From Clostridia bacterium (GTDB lineage: Bacteria > Bacillota_A > Clostridia > Oscillospirales > CAG-272): a stretch of 5,218 bases of DNA. The stretch spans positions 1 through 5,218 of the forward strand of contig JAFZCF010000183.1 in the NCBI GenBank assembly GCA_017552165.1, in the 5' to 3' direction. Of this stretch, positions 1 to 5,218 are shown one piece after another. How positions within the stretch are numbered: position 1 is the first letter of the stretch; each line of letters starts with the position of its first letter. The notes below the pieces were generated by a model. The model was given only the letters and a program-made list of their open reading frames with translations, did not search any database and was not told the origin of the DNA. The translations under genes and the position numbers were made by a program.

Positions 1-2046
1 ACCCGGCGCGAGGTTTATCTTTCTGATTCCGCGCAGGCGTTTCACACGGGGCGTGACCATCTGGGTGTGCGTCGTCAGGAACATGAGAACGCTCTCTTTG
101 CCCTCGCGGGAACCGGTGTTTTTAACGGTAACGGAAACGGTATTTCCGTCCGCCGCGAGATCGGAATATTCGAATGTCGTGTACGACAGGCCAAAGCCGA
201 AGGGATACTCCGCCATCGGGTTTTCGCGGTAAGAATTGCTCACCCAGTGCTCGTCCGGATCGTCTCCGACAGACACGCAGCGGCGGGCCGTCGGCTTGTA
301 ATTATAATAACAAGGAAGACTCCCGGCGGATTTCGGGAAGGTTATCGCAAGTTTGCCCGACGGATTCACGTCGCCGAATATGATATTCGCCAGCGCGGTT
401 CCCTGCTGCTCGCCGGGATACCACGCCTCGATGACAGCCGACGACATCTCCGCCTCGGCGTGGATGACGTACGGCCTGCCGGTGACGAGCACGAGCACGA
501 CCGGCTTGCCGACAGAGCAGACGGCGGAAAGCAGCTCGCGCTGGATCTCCGGAAGGAGCAGGTCGACGGAATCGTGACCTTCGCCGCAGGTGTTGACGTT
601 TCCGCCCTCATCGTCCCCGAACGGGCCTCCCCAGAACGCGGAGGAATTGTCGCCGAGAACGACGACTGACACGTCGGCCTCCTCCGCCGCCCGGACGGCG
701 GCTTCGATACCTCCCTCGGCCGTCGGGGTGACGACGCAGGAACCCTTTGCGTAAATTACTTTTTCTTTTCCTATCGCGTCCTCGATGCCCTGTCTGATAC
801 TTACGCTGTAATCCTCGGGGCCCTGCGGAACGTAGCCGCCGAGCCGCGGATATCCGGCGTTCGGGCCGATAACGGCGACCTTGCCGATATTCTTTGACAA
901 CGGGAGCGTGCCGTCGTTTTTGAGCAGAACGGCGCTTTCCTCCGCGGCGCGGAGCGCCAGAGCAACCGATTTCCCGGTGTGGAATCCGCTCATTTTCTCC
1001 CTGACAGCATAGGGATGTTCGAACAGTCCGACGCGGAACTTAAGGCGGAGATTGTTTTTTACCGCCTCGTCAATGCGCTCGAGGGGGAATCTGCCGTCTT
1101 CAACGGCTTTTTTGAGTTCGTTCCCGTAGCCGTAAGCGTAAGGAAGCTCCTGATCGACGCCCGCTGACATTGCGAGCATGCCGGCGCCGATCGCGTCGGT
1201 CGCAAGATGATGTTCGTCTATTATATTTCTGATCGCGCCGGAATCGGAGCAGATGCATCCGTCCCAGCCGAGTTCTTTTCTGAGAACGTCGGTGAGCCAG
1301 TAACGCGATGCGTGCATCGGGATACCGTCGATCTCGCTGTACGCGGGCATTATAGCGTATGCGCCGCCGTCGGTGAGACACGCGCGGAACGGCTCGAACA
1401 TCGAATCGCGGACTTCGCGCTCGCCTATCTCGGAAGGCGCGGAGTTGACTCCCCCTTCGGGGCATCCGTGCGCGAGAAAATGCTTGGGAGTCGCCGCAAC
1501 GCTGTGCGCCTGAAGACCTTTTACGTACCGGACGCCCATAAGCGACGTCAGATAGGGATCTTCGCCGTAGTTTTCCTCGGTCCTTCCCCAGCGCGGATCG
1601 CGCGAAAGATCGACGTTCGGCGCGTACGACTGGTGTATTCCCACGGCGTCCGCCTCTGTACCGATGACGTCGGCGATCTCGCCGACAAGTTCCGGATCAA
1701 AGGTGCATCCGAGACCTATGCAGGCGGGAAAAACCGTCGAGCCGCTGAACATGAGACCGTGTATGGACTCTCCGGCGATTATCAGCGGTATGCCGAGACG
1801 CGTGTTTTCGATCTGGCACCTCTGAACGGCGTTCACGTCGTCAATATCGGTCGTATTCCATATGTAGGAAGAACCGTAACCGAGTTCGGGATAATCTCCG
1901 TTCTTTACGGTTGAGATTAGGTCGTCGAACCGCATAAACATCGACAGCTGGGCAAACTTCTCGTCAAGCGTCATGCGCGAGAGCAGATCGTTGACTCTCT
2001 CCTCTGTCGGAGCGTTTCTGTCTTTGTAAAGTTCCTTTTCTGCCAT
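1..2046 (-). CDS. Glycoside hydrolase family 3 beta-glycosidase (beta-xylosidase/beta-glucosidase type), 3'-truncated by window edge
   Basis: Reading the minus strand from the ATG at 2046-2044 gives 682 codons without a stop, running off the left edge. The N-terminal GH3 barrel spans about residues 13-340. It shows GESIHG (92-97), RDPRWGRTEENYGEDP (149-164), PKHF (187-190) and CSDSGAI (266-272), in which Asp268 is the expected nucleophile. The second alpha/beta domain covers about 370-570, and GEGHDS (488-493) supplies the likely acid/base Glu489. PFGFGLSYTTF (615-625) leads into a fibronectin-III-like domain, partly present. Family members usually have about 690-780 residues, so little is missing. 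No signal peptide is seen, so the enzyme should be cytoplasmic, removing non-reducing-end sugars from imported oligosaccharides. GAGG lies 6 nt before the ATG, supporting this start. The gene is divergent from the kinase at 2422. Glu93, where beta-glucosidases usually carry Asp, favours xylosidase activity (inference). The family call is very secure; the substrate is not. Confidence 0.95.
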   Translation of the reverse strand, partial: MAEKELYKDRNAPTEERVNDLLSRMTLDEKFAQLSMFMRFDDLISTVKNGDYPELGYGSSYIWNTTDIDDVNAVQRCQIENTRLGIPLIIAGESIHGLMFSGSTVFPACIGLGCTFDPELVGEIADVIGTEADAVGIHQSYAPNVDLSRDPRWGRTEENYGEDPYLTSLMGVRYVKGLQAHSVAATPKHFLAHGCPEGGVNSAPSEIGEREVRDSMFEPFRACLTDGGAYAIMPAYSEIDGIPMHASRYWLTDVLRKELGWDGCICSDSGAIRNIIDEHHLATDAIGAGMLAMSAGVDQELPYAYGYGNELKKAVEDGRFPLERIDEAVKNNLRLKFRVGLFEHPYAVREKMSGFHTGKSVALALRAAEESAVLLKNDGTLPLSKNIGKVAVIGPNAGYPRLGGYVPQGPEDYSVSIRQGIEDAIGKEKVIYAKGSCVVTPTAEGGIEAAVRAAEEADVSVVVLGDNSSAFWGGPFGDDEGGNVNTCGEGHDSVDLLLPEIQRELLSAVCSVGKPVVLVLVTGRPYVIHAEAEMSSAVIEAWYPGEQQGTALANIIFGDVNPSGKLAITFPKSAGSLPCYYNYKPTARRCVSVGDDPDEHWVSNSYRENPMAEYPFGFGLSYTTFEYSDLAADGNTVSVTVKNTGSREGKESVLMFLTTHTQMVTPRVKRLRGIRKINLAPG

Positions 2047-2051
2047 GAAAA

Positions 2052-2056
2052 ACCTC
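2052..2056 (-). promoter_or_regulatory. Shine-Dalgarno site of the GH3 gene
   Basis: The minus strand reads GAGGT followed by TTTTC and the ATG at 2046. This fixes the GH3 start, since no better in-frame start lies upstream. One copy of the inverted repeat described separately begins 2 nt upstream of it. Confidence 0.7.
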
Positions 2057-2058
2057 AG

Positions 2059-2115
2059 TTGAACAAATCTGCCGACCATAATCCAGCATACGGAGTTATT
2101 TTATCATTTGTTCAA
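2059..2115. repeat. 10-bp perfect inverted repeat flanking the GH3 transcription start (operator candidate)
   Basis: TTGAACAAAT at 2059-2068 is repeated in exact inverse as ATTTGTTCAA at 2106-2115, centres 47 bp apart. The distal copy lies wholly inside the -35/-10 spacer and the proximal copy lies in the leader just before the Shine-Dalgarno site. Each copy contains a near-palindromic core, TTG-NN-CAA. Since the distal copy is upstream of the predicted start, the pair cannot form a hairpin in the GH3 mRNA. That favours a DNA-binding role, for example a repressor on two sites. The repressor identity is unknown. Confidence 0.55.
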
Positions 2116-2126
2116 AGATTAGTCAA
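2098..2126 (-). promoter_or_regulatory. Sigma-A/sigma-70-type promoter for the GH3 gene
   Basis: On the minus strand TTGACT (-35, 2126-2121) is separated by exactly 17 bp from TAAAAT (-10, 2103-2098). Each hexamer differs from consensus at one position. Transcription should begin near 2091, giving a leader of about 45 nt. Spacing, orientation and distance to the gene all fit; the start site itself is inferred. Confidence 0.8.
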
Positions 2127-2133
2127 CAGCATA

Positions 2134-2164
2134 TTTAGACATTGTTTGAAATCAAGTGTCTAAA
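2134..2164. repeat. 8-bp inverted repeat upstream of the GH3 -35 (regulator-site candidate)
   Basis: TTTAGACA (2134-2141) and TGTCTAAA (2157-2164) are perfect inverse copies with a 15-bp spacer, so the half-sites are 23 bp centre to centre, about two helical turns. A smaller near-palindrome, TTGAAATCAA (2146-2155), sits almost at its centre. The element is centred about 58 bp upstream of the predicted GH3 start, a position typical of activator sites. The function is inferred from position and symmetry only. Confidence 0.4.
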
Positions 2165-2214
2165 AATGAGCGCAAACCCTGCACCGTGCCGGCCGGAAAG
2201 CACCGCATAGCTAA

Positions 2215-2242
2215 AAACGGGAAGGGCCGGCCCTTCCCGTTT
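2215..2242. terminator. Perfect 28-bp palindrome, possible minus-strand intrinsic terminator or insulator hairpin
   Basis: The arm AAACGGGAAGGGCC (2215-2228) is followed immediately by its exact reverse complement (2229-2242). Read on the minus strand, the GC-rich stem ends in CCCGTTTTTAG, so five U residues follow, as in an intrinsic terminator. On the plus strand the U tract is interrupted (TTTACATACTTTT). It lies between two divergent promoters, where no known gene needs a terminator. It may stop leftward antisense transcription from the kinase side, or bind a protein. Confidence 0.45.
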
Positions 2243-2279
2243 ACATACTTTTGCGGTTTTTCGGGATGTTTCGGTCCGT

Positions 2280-2308
2280 TTGACTCCCGCAGATAAAAGT
2301 GATATAAT
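2280..2308 (+). promoter_or_regulatory. Sigma-A/sigma-70-type promoter for the FGGY kinase gene
   Basis: TTGACT (-35, 2280-2285), a 17-bp spacer and a perfect TATAAT (-10, 2303-2308) precede the kinase. Transcription should start near 2315, leaving a leader of roughly 107 nt before the ATG at 2422. It is back-to-back with the GH3 promoter, the two -35 elements being about 154 bp apart. Confidence 0.85.
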
Positions 2309-2327
2309 TGAGATCCCGGTGATCTCA
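2309..2327 (+). promoter_or_regulatory. 7-bp inverted repeat at the kinase transcription start (operator or 5' hairpin)
   Basis: TGAGATC (2309-2315) and GATCTCA (2321-2327) are perfect inverse copies around a 5-base centre, starting directly after the -10 hexamer. That is the classic place for a repressor site overlapping +1. Because most of it may be transcribed, a 5'-end mRNA hairpin is an alternative. No known riboswitch fold was recognised in the remaining leader (2328-2421). Confidence 0.4.
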
Positions 2328-2421
2328 GACAGGCGGCTCAGATTATTCCCTGCCCGTCGGCGCCGGGAAGCGCGAAACTGTTGCAGAAAAAACGAAGAAT
2401 AAAGACTATTACCGGTGCAAA

Positions 2422-3687
2422 ATGAAAAAGATCGGAATTGATATCGGAACAACGACAGTCTGCATATCCGTCGCGGATGAAAACAACCGTGTTTTGAGCT
2501 CCGCGGCGATGAAGAACACCTCACATATCAGGGCGAAAAACAGTTTTGAATCTCTTCAGGACGCCGACGCGATCCTTGAGATCTGCCTCGGGCTCATCGA
2601 CTCGGCTAAAGCAAAATATCCCGACGCAGCCTCAATAGGCGTCACGGGGCAGATGCACGGAATCCTGTACGTTGACGGCTCCGGCAACGCGGTTTCTCCT
2701 CTGTTCGGCTGGCAGGACGGGCGCGGAGACCTGCCGTTTTCCGGCGAAACTTACGCCTCGTACGTCAGCGGAACGTGCGGCAGACCGGTTTCGACCGGCT
2801 ACGGAACAACCACACATTTCTACAATACGGTAAACGGCCGGGTACCCGAAAGTGCGTCAAAGATTTGCACGGTTCCTGACTACGTCGCGATGCGGCTCTG
2901 CTCGCTCTCATCGCCCGTGATGCACCCGTCGATGGCCGCGTCCGTCGGTTGCTTCGACCTTCGGCGCGGCGCCTTCGACCTGCCCGCCGTTGAGAGGCTC
3001 GGGCTTGACGCCGGCATACTGCCGGAAATCGTTTCGCGCCCGTCTGTGATCGGCGAATATCGCGGGATGACGGTCCGATGCGCCATAGGAGACAATCAGG
3101 CGTCGTTTCTCGGGTCGGGAGCCGATAAAAACTCGATTCTCGTGAATATCGGAACGGGGGCGCAGGTATGCGTCGCGGGCAAAGGGACCGAAGCAAACGG
3201 GACAGAGGTACGGCCGTATCTCGACGGAGATTTCATAACCGTCGGCGCGTCCCTATCGGGGGGCTCGGCCTACGCTATGCTCGAAAAGTTTTTTGCCGGC
3301 GTCGCAAGTCTCGCCGGCGCGGGCTGCGAAAATCTCTATTCCGCGATGGACAATGCGCTTGCGCAGTATGAAAAAGTCCCGACGCTGAAAGTGGACACAC
3401 GTTTCTGCGGGACGCGCGCCGATCCGTCGGTGCGCGGGGCGATCACCAACATATCGCCGGAAAACTTTACACCCGAGCAGCTCATGCTCGGCTTCGCCGA
3501 CGGAATGGCGGAGGAACTTTATTCGATGTACAAATACATGCCGTCGGGTCAGACGCGTCTCATCGGCTCGGGAAACGGCATGAGACGAAACAGGGCCCTG
3601 CGCCGTTCGGTGGAAAAGTTCTTCGGCATGCCTGTCGATATTGCCGAAAACGAAGAGGAAGCCGCCTACGGCGCGGCGATCCTGTAA
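2422..3687 (+). CDS. FGGY-family carbohydrate kinase, sedoheptulokinase/xylulokinase type
   Basis: This 421-residue cytosolic enzyme should transfer phosphate from ATP to a sugar hydroxyl. Residues 4-12 (IGIDIGTTT) form the first phosphate-binding loop with Asp7. TGQMHG (75-80) and WQDGRG (97-102) line the sugar site. GDNQAS (223-228) holds the expected catalytic base Asp224. NIGTGAQV (242-249) is the second phosphate loop. IGSGNGMRRN (381-390) and EEEAAYGAAI (411-420) belong to the adenosine-binding lobe. The WQDGRG and GDNQASFLGS (223-232) patterns, and a length below the 480-500 residues of typical xylulokinases, resemble sedoheptulokinase-like proteins as I know them. Xylulokinase or another ketose kinase remains possible. 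The Shine-Dalgarno site is weak (GGTG, 2414-2417), but the start is fixed by the phosphate loop beginning at residue 4. It is divergent from the GH3 gene and ends before a bidirectional terminator. No inactivating change is seen. Confidence 0.92.
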   Translation: MKKIGIDIGTTTVCISVADENNRVLSSAAMKNTSHIRAKNSFESLQDADAILEICLGLIDSAKAKYPDAASIGVTGQMHGILYVDGSGNAVSPLFGWQDGRGDLPFSGETYASYVSGTCGRPVSTGYGTTTHFYNTVNGRVPESASKICTVPDYVAMRLCSLSSPVMHPSMAASVGCFDLRRGAFDLPAVERLGLDAGILPEIVSRPSVIGEYRGMTVRCAIGDNQASFLGSGADKNSILVNIGTGAQVCVAGKGTEANGTEVRPYLDGDFITVGASLSGGSAYAMLEKFFAGVASLAGAGCENLYSAMDNALAQYEKVPTLKVDTRFCGTRADPSVRGAITNISPENFTPEQLMLGFADGMAEELYSMYKYMPSGQTRLIGSGNGMRRNRALRRSVEKFFGMPVDIAENEEEAAYGAAIL

Positions 3688-3801
3688 ACAGTCGAACCGC
3701 CGTCATTATCAGCCAAAGCGCGCCGTTCCACGCCCGACAGCCTCATCGGAAGATAAAACGCTCCGCGCAGCCGGACTGAATTGTCGTACCAGACCATTTA
3801 A

Positions 3802-3825
3802 AAAACCTCCCGCACGGGAGGTTTT
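3802..3825. terminator. Bidirectional intrinsic terminator between convergent genes
   Basis: AAAACCTCCCG (3802-3812), a CA loop and CGGGAGGTTTT (3815-3825) form a perfect 11-bp stem. On the plus strand it continues CGTTTTCTTTG, ending the kinase transcript 114 nt after its stop. On the minus strand the stem runs into a stretch of six T, ending the transcript of the membrane protein gene about 45 nt past its stop. No gene was found in 3688-3801. Confidence 0.88.
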
Positions 3826-3868
3826 CGTTTTCTTTGTTGATCGCCCGGTCACGCCGCTGTATGCGCGT

Positions 3869-4600
3869 TTAACGGGGCCTTTTTTCTTTTAACTTATAAG
3901 TCAAAACCGCAAACAGAGCGAGCCCGATAAGTGCGGCGCCGGAAATCAAAACTACAGGCACCCACGTGCGCGCCGGCGCGGCGCTGCCGTCCGATAATCC
4001 GTCACCGAAATCGTAAGTCCGGATAATATCCTCACACTCGCTGCAGGTATACAGTGCGCCGCTTTCAAATCCCGCGTCTTCTCCCCCGGACACCGCGATC
4101 AGACGGGGTTCGCCTCCGCAATTGACCGACAGAAAACGAGCGCCGTACACCGGGACGTCTATCACCCTGACGTCCGAATAATCAGTCAATCCCGATTTGT
4201 CAAGGAGATTTTCAAAATATTCCGCCGATTCTGTTTCGGGTTGTCCGTCTCCCGAAGGATGCTTAAATCCCGTGAACGTCCATTTCCCGTTCTCTGACAA
4301 ATACTTTGCGTATCCTCCCTCCGAAAAGGGTACTATCGCGGTTTTTGTTGAATTATCTGCAAATTTGCCGGTCGAAAGAAAAGTCTCAAACTCTGTTTTA
4401 CCCATCATAAGCGCATAATACCCGCGGTCATATTCCTGCTTAAATGATATTATGTCACCCGCTTCCTCCCCGGCTTTCATTATACTACGGATATCATCGT
4501 CTGACAGTGAAATACCGGAGTCACTTTTCTCCGTTGCGCGCACGCCGACGCACAAAATCATCGAAATAAGAATTATTAACAAAATAACTGCTTTTTTCAT
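3869..4600 (-). CDS. Secreted, C-terminally membrane-anchored protein of unknown function
   Basis: I do not recognise this 243-residue protein. Residues 1-22 form a signal peptide (KK, then a hydrophobic stretch to about residue 20, with VRA as a likely cleavage site). Residues 24-211 are acidic, soluble and presumably extracytoplasmic. Residues 214-236 form one transmembrane helix followed by KLKEKRPR, a positive stop-transfer tail, so a type I topology is expected. The ectodomain carries Cys161 and a CSEC motif (186-189) near the membrane, possible disulfide or metal ligands. No catalytic motif or sortase signal is apparent. GAGG is 10 nt before the ATG (4600-4598), within the 22-nt gap after the peptidase remnant, so both probably belonged to one operon. 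The neighbour suggests, without proving, a role linked to a secreted peptidase. The ORF ends at TAA 3869-3871, ahead of the shared terminator. Confidence 0.78.
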   Translation of the reverse strand: MKKAVILLIILISMILCVGVRATEKSDSGISLSDDDIRSIMKAGEEAGDIISFKQEYDRGYYALMMGKTEFETFLSTGKFADNSTKTAIVPFSEGGYAKYLSENGKWTFTGFKHPSGDGQPETESAEYFENLLDKSGLTDYSDVRVIDVPVYGARFLSVNCGGEPRLIAVSGGEDAGFESGALYTCSECEDIIRTYDFGDGLSDGSAAPARTWVPVVLISGAALIGLALFAVLTYKLKEKRPR

Positions 4601-4622
4601 TAGTGTTTAACCTCTTTTCAAT

Positions 4623-4943
4623 TTAATAGTACATATAACCGTCAAATTTTCTTCCGTTGTAGCTTCCGTTGCAGAAACTCGCATATGTGCACGTGTAGGG
4701 GTTTCCGTCAGCCGGATCAATATATGTTATGTACTGTGTGTAGGAATTAACTGTACCGGCAATTGAGCATCCGATAAGAACGGTCGCATGCCCTCCTGTG
4801 CGATTGCCGTCAGAATCATAGTAACCGGCACGTGTATAAATAGCCTTCCCATTCCTTAAATAATTCTTTAGGACGCTCCACCCAGTTGAATTATACGCGG
4901 CAGAAAAAGACTGATTATTATATGTTGCATATTCGGGTCCATT
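4623..4943 (-). pseudogene. C-terminal remnant of a papain-like (C39-type) cysteine peptidase
   Basis: On the minus strand an open frame of 106 codons ends at TAA 4625-4623 and is preceded in frame by TGA (4946-4944). It has no usable start; the only ATG lies three codons from the end. The translation contains GGHATVLIG (residues 50-58) with the expected catalytic His52, then YITYIDPADG (71-80) with Asp76, and a Tyr/Cys/Asn-rich tail. A GGHA...DP arrangement is the C-terminal half of C39-like/papain-like secreted peptidases. The N-terminal half with signal peptide and catalytic Cys is absent, and sequence upstream of 4944 is AT-rich with stops in every minus frame nearby. This looks like a deletion or insertion junction rather than a simple frameshift. 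The 243-residue membrane protein gene follows after 22 nt. The fold call is moderate (C10-like peptidases also have GGHA); the broken state is clear. Confidence 0.65.
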
Positions 4944-4965
4944 TCAAAAAAATAATGTCAAATAT

Positions 4966-4994
4966 TTAATACCACTTTTTTGACTAAAAGTCAA
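4966..4994 (-). promoter_or_regulatory. Possible promoter reading left into the peptidase remnant
   Basis: On the minus strand TTGACT (4994-4989), a 17-bp spacer and TATTAA (4971-4966, four of six consensus bases) would start transcription near 4959. That is just before the truncated frame, and could supply expression to the membrane protein gene. The surrounding AT richness makes chance matches likely. Confidence 0.3.
4980..4994. repeat. 15-bp palindrome TTGACT-AAA-AGTCAA
   Basis: A perfect 6-bp inverted repeat with a 3-base centre lies in the AT-rich spacer upstream of the peptidase remnant, and one arm coincides with the possible -35 hexamer. It could be an operator or chance. The rest of 4944-5077 is AT-rich, with T and A runs, and holds no coding frame I can support. 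Confidence 0.35.
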
Positions 4995-5077
4995 TAGCAA
5001 ATTTGATTTTTTATTTCATTGATTATTTTTTTTGATTTTGCCATTTTTTGTGAAAAAAAGTTCTGTCAATGTAAGTG

Positions 5078-5218
5078 ATGAGAACGTTTGGCCCTGAGGG
5101 ATTTCGGGCTAAGGTGCAGAGTCCCAAAGAAGAACGCGCGCAGATCGCGCTCCGCGCCACAGATTATATTCAGTTGCGTCCTCCTTTTGAGATCTCTCTG
5201 TATATAAGACGAAGAAAA
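5078..5218 (+). CDS. Short unidentified open frame, open at the right edge
   Basis: From ATG 5078-5080 the plus strand is open for 47 codons to the window end, beginning MRTFGPEGFRAKVQ and rich in Arg and Lys. An in-frame TAA sits two codons upstream, so the frame starts at this ATG or at the GTG at 5075. No convincing Shine-Dalgarno site or promoter precedes it, and I recognise no domain. The opposite strand has a perfect AAAGGAGG (5187-5180) but no ATG, GTG or TTG at a proper distance. GC content jumps relative to the AT-rich tract before it. It could be the start of a real gene, part of a repeat, or chance. Confidence 0.2.
   Translation, partial: MRTFGPEGFRAKVQSPKEERAQIALRATDYIQLRPPFEISLYIRRRK

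Noticed and set aside
67..669. 200-codon plus-strand open frame
   Set aside because: It is antisense to the GH3 gene, whose motifs are unmistakable on the minus strand; the frame is Arg-rich and without domain signals.
1207..1914. 235-codon plus-strand open frame
   Set aside because: It lies opposite the GH3 catalytic barrel including the nucleophile motif, a shadow caused by GC-biased codon use.
2328..2421. Riboswitch in the kinase leader
   Set aside because: The leader is long enough, but I could not find a conserved riboswitch core or a terminator/anti-terminator pair; only short GC stems are visible.
2135..2524. 129-codon minus-strand open frame across the divergent promoters
   Set aside because: It overlaps the kinase start, the kinase promoter and the palindrome, and its Ser/Arg-rich translation has no recognisable feature.
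2765..3196. 143-codon minus-strand open frame
   Set aside because: It is antisense to the kinase core between the sugar-binding and catalytic motifs; very Arg/Ser rich.
3641..3892. 83-codon plus-strand frame overlapping the kinase end
   Set aside because: It runs through the bidirectional terminator and into the opposing gene's end; no Shine-Dalgarno site.
4535..4600. Lipoprotein signal at Cys17 of the 243-residue protein
   Set aside because: The residue before Cys17 is Leu rather than Gly/Ala/Ser, so there is no proper lipobox, and a C-terminal membrane anchor already explains tethering.
4860..4942. ATG at 4942-4940 as a start for the peptidase remnant
   Set aside because: It is in a different reading frame from the GGHA-containing sequence and meets a stop after 24 codons.

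Overview
The window looks like chromosomal DNA from a fermentative, sugar-degrading bacterium. Purine-rich Shine-Dalgarno sites, near-consensus sigma-A/sigma-70 promoters and an FGGY kinase resembling versions I associate with Clostridia suggest an uncultured, fairly GC-rich gut-type Firmicute. That assignment is inference; no marker gene is present.

Left part (1-2046, minus strand): most of a cytoplasmic glycoside hydrolase family 3 enzyme, cut by the left window edge, so only the end of its C-terminal fibronectin-III-like domain is missing. Active-site features point to a beta-xylosidase or broad beta-glycosidase.

Divergent intergenic region (2047-2421): 375 bases dense in signals. It has a TTGACT-17-TAAAAT promoter firing left into the GH3 gene, with a 10-bp inverted repeat whose copies lie in the promoter spacer and beside the ribosome binding site. 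A second inverted repeat lies upstream of the -35. A perfect 28-bp palindrome sits mid-region, and a TTGACT-17-TATAAT promoter fires right into the kinase gene with a hairpin/operator-like repeat at its start site.

Centre (2422-3687, plus strand): an intact FGGY carbohydrate kinase, best read as a sedoheptulokinase/xylulokinase-type enzyme. The two divergent genes make a plausible sugar unit: the hydrolase frees monosaccharide inside the cell and the kinase phosphorylates a ketose derived from it or from pentose-phosphate metabolism. A bidirectional hairpin terminator (3802-3825) separates the kinase from the convergent genes to its right.

Right part (3869-4943, minus strand): a 243-residue secreted, membrane-anchored protein of unknown function, preceded by the 106-codon C-terminal remnant of a papain-like (C39-type) cysteine peptidase. 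The remnant keeps the His and Asp motifs but has lost the catalytic-Cys half and has no start codon. Beyond it is an AT-rich stretch with a palindrome and a possible promoter, then at the right edge a short open frame of unknown nature that runs off the window. Base composition falls sharply toward AT from about 4600 onward.
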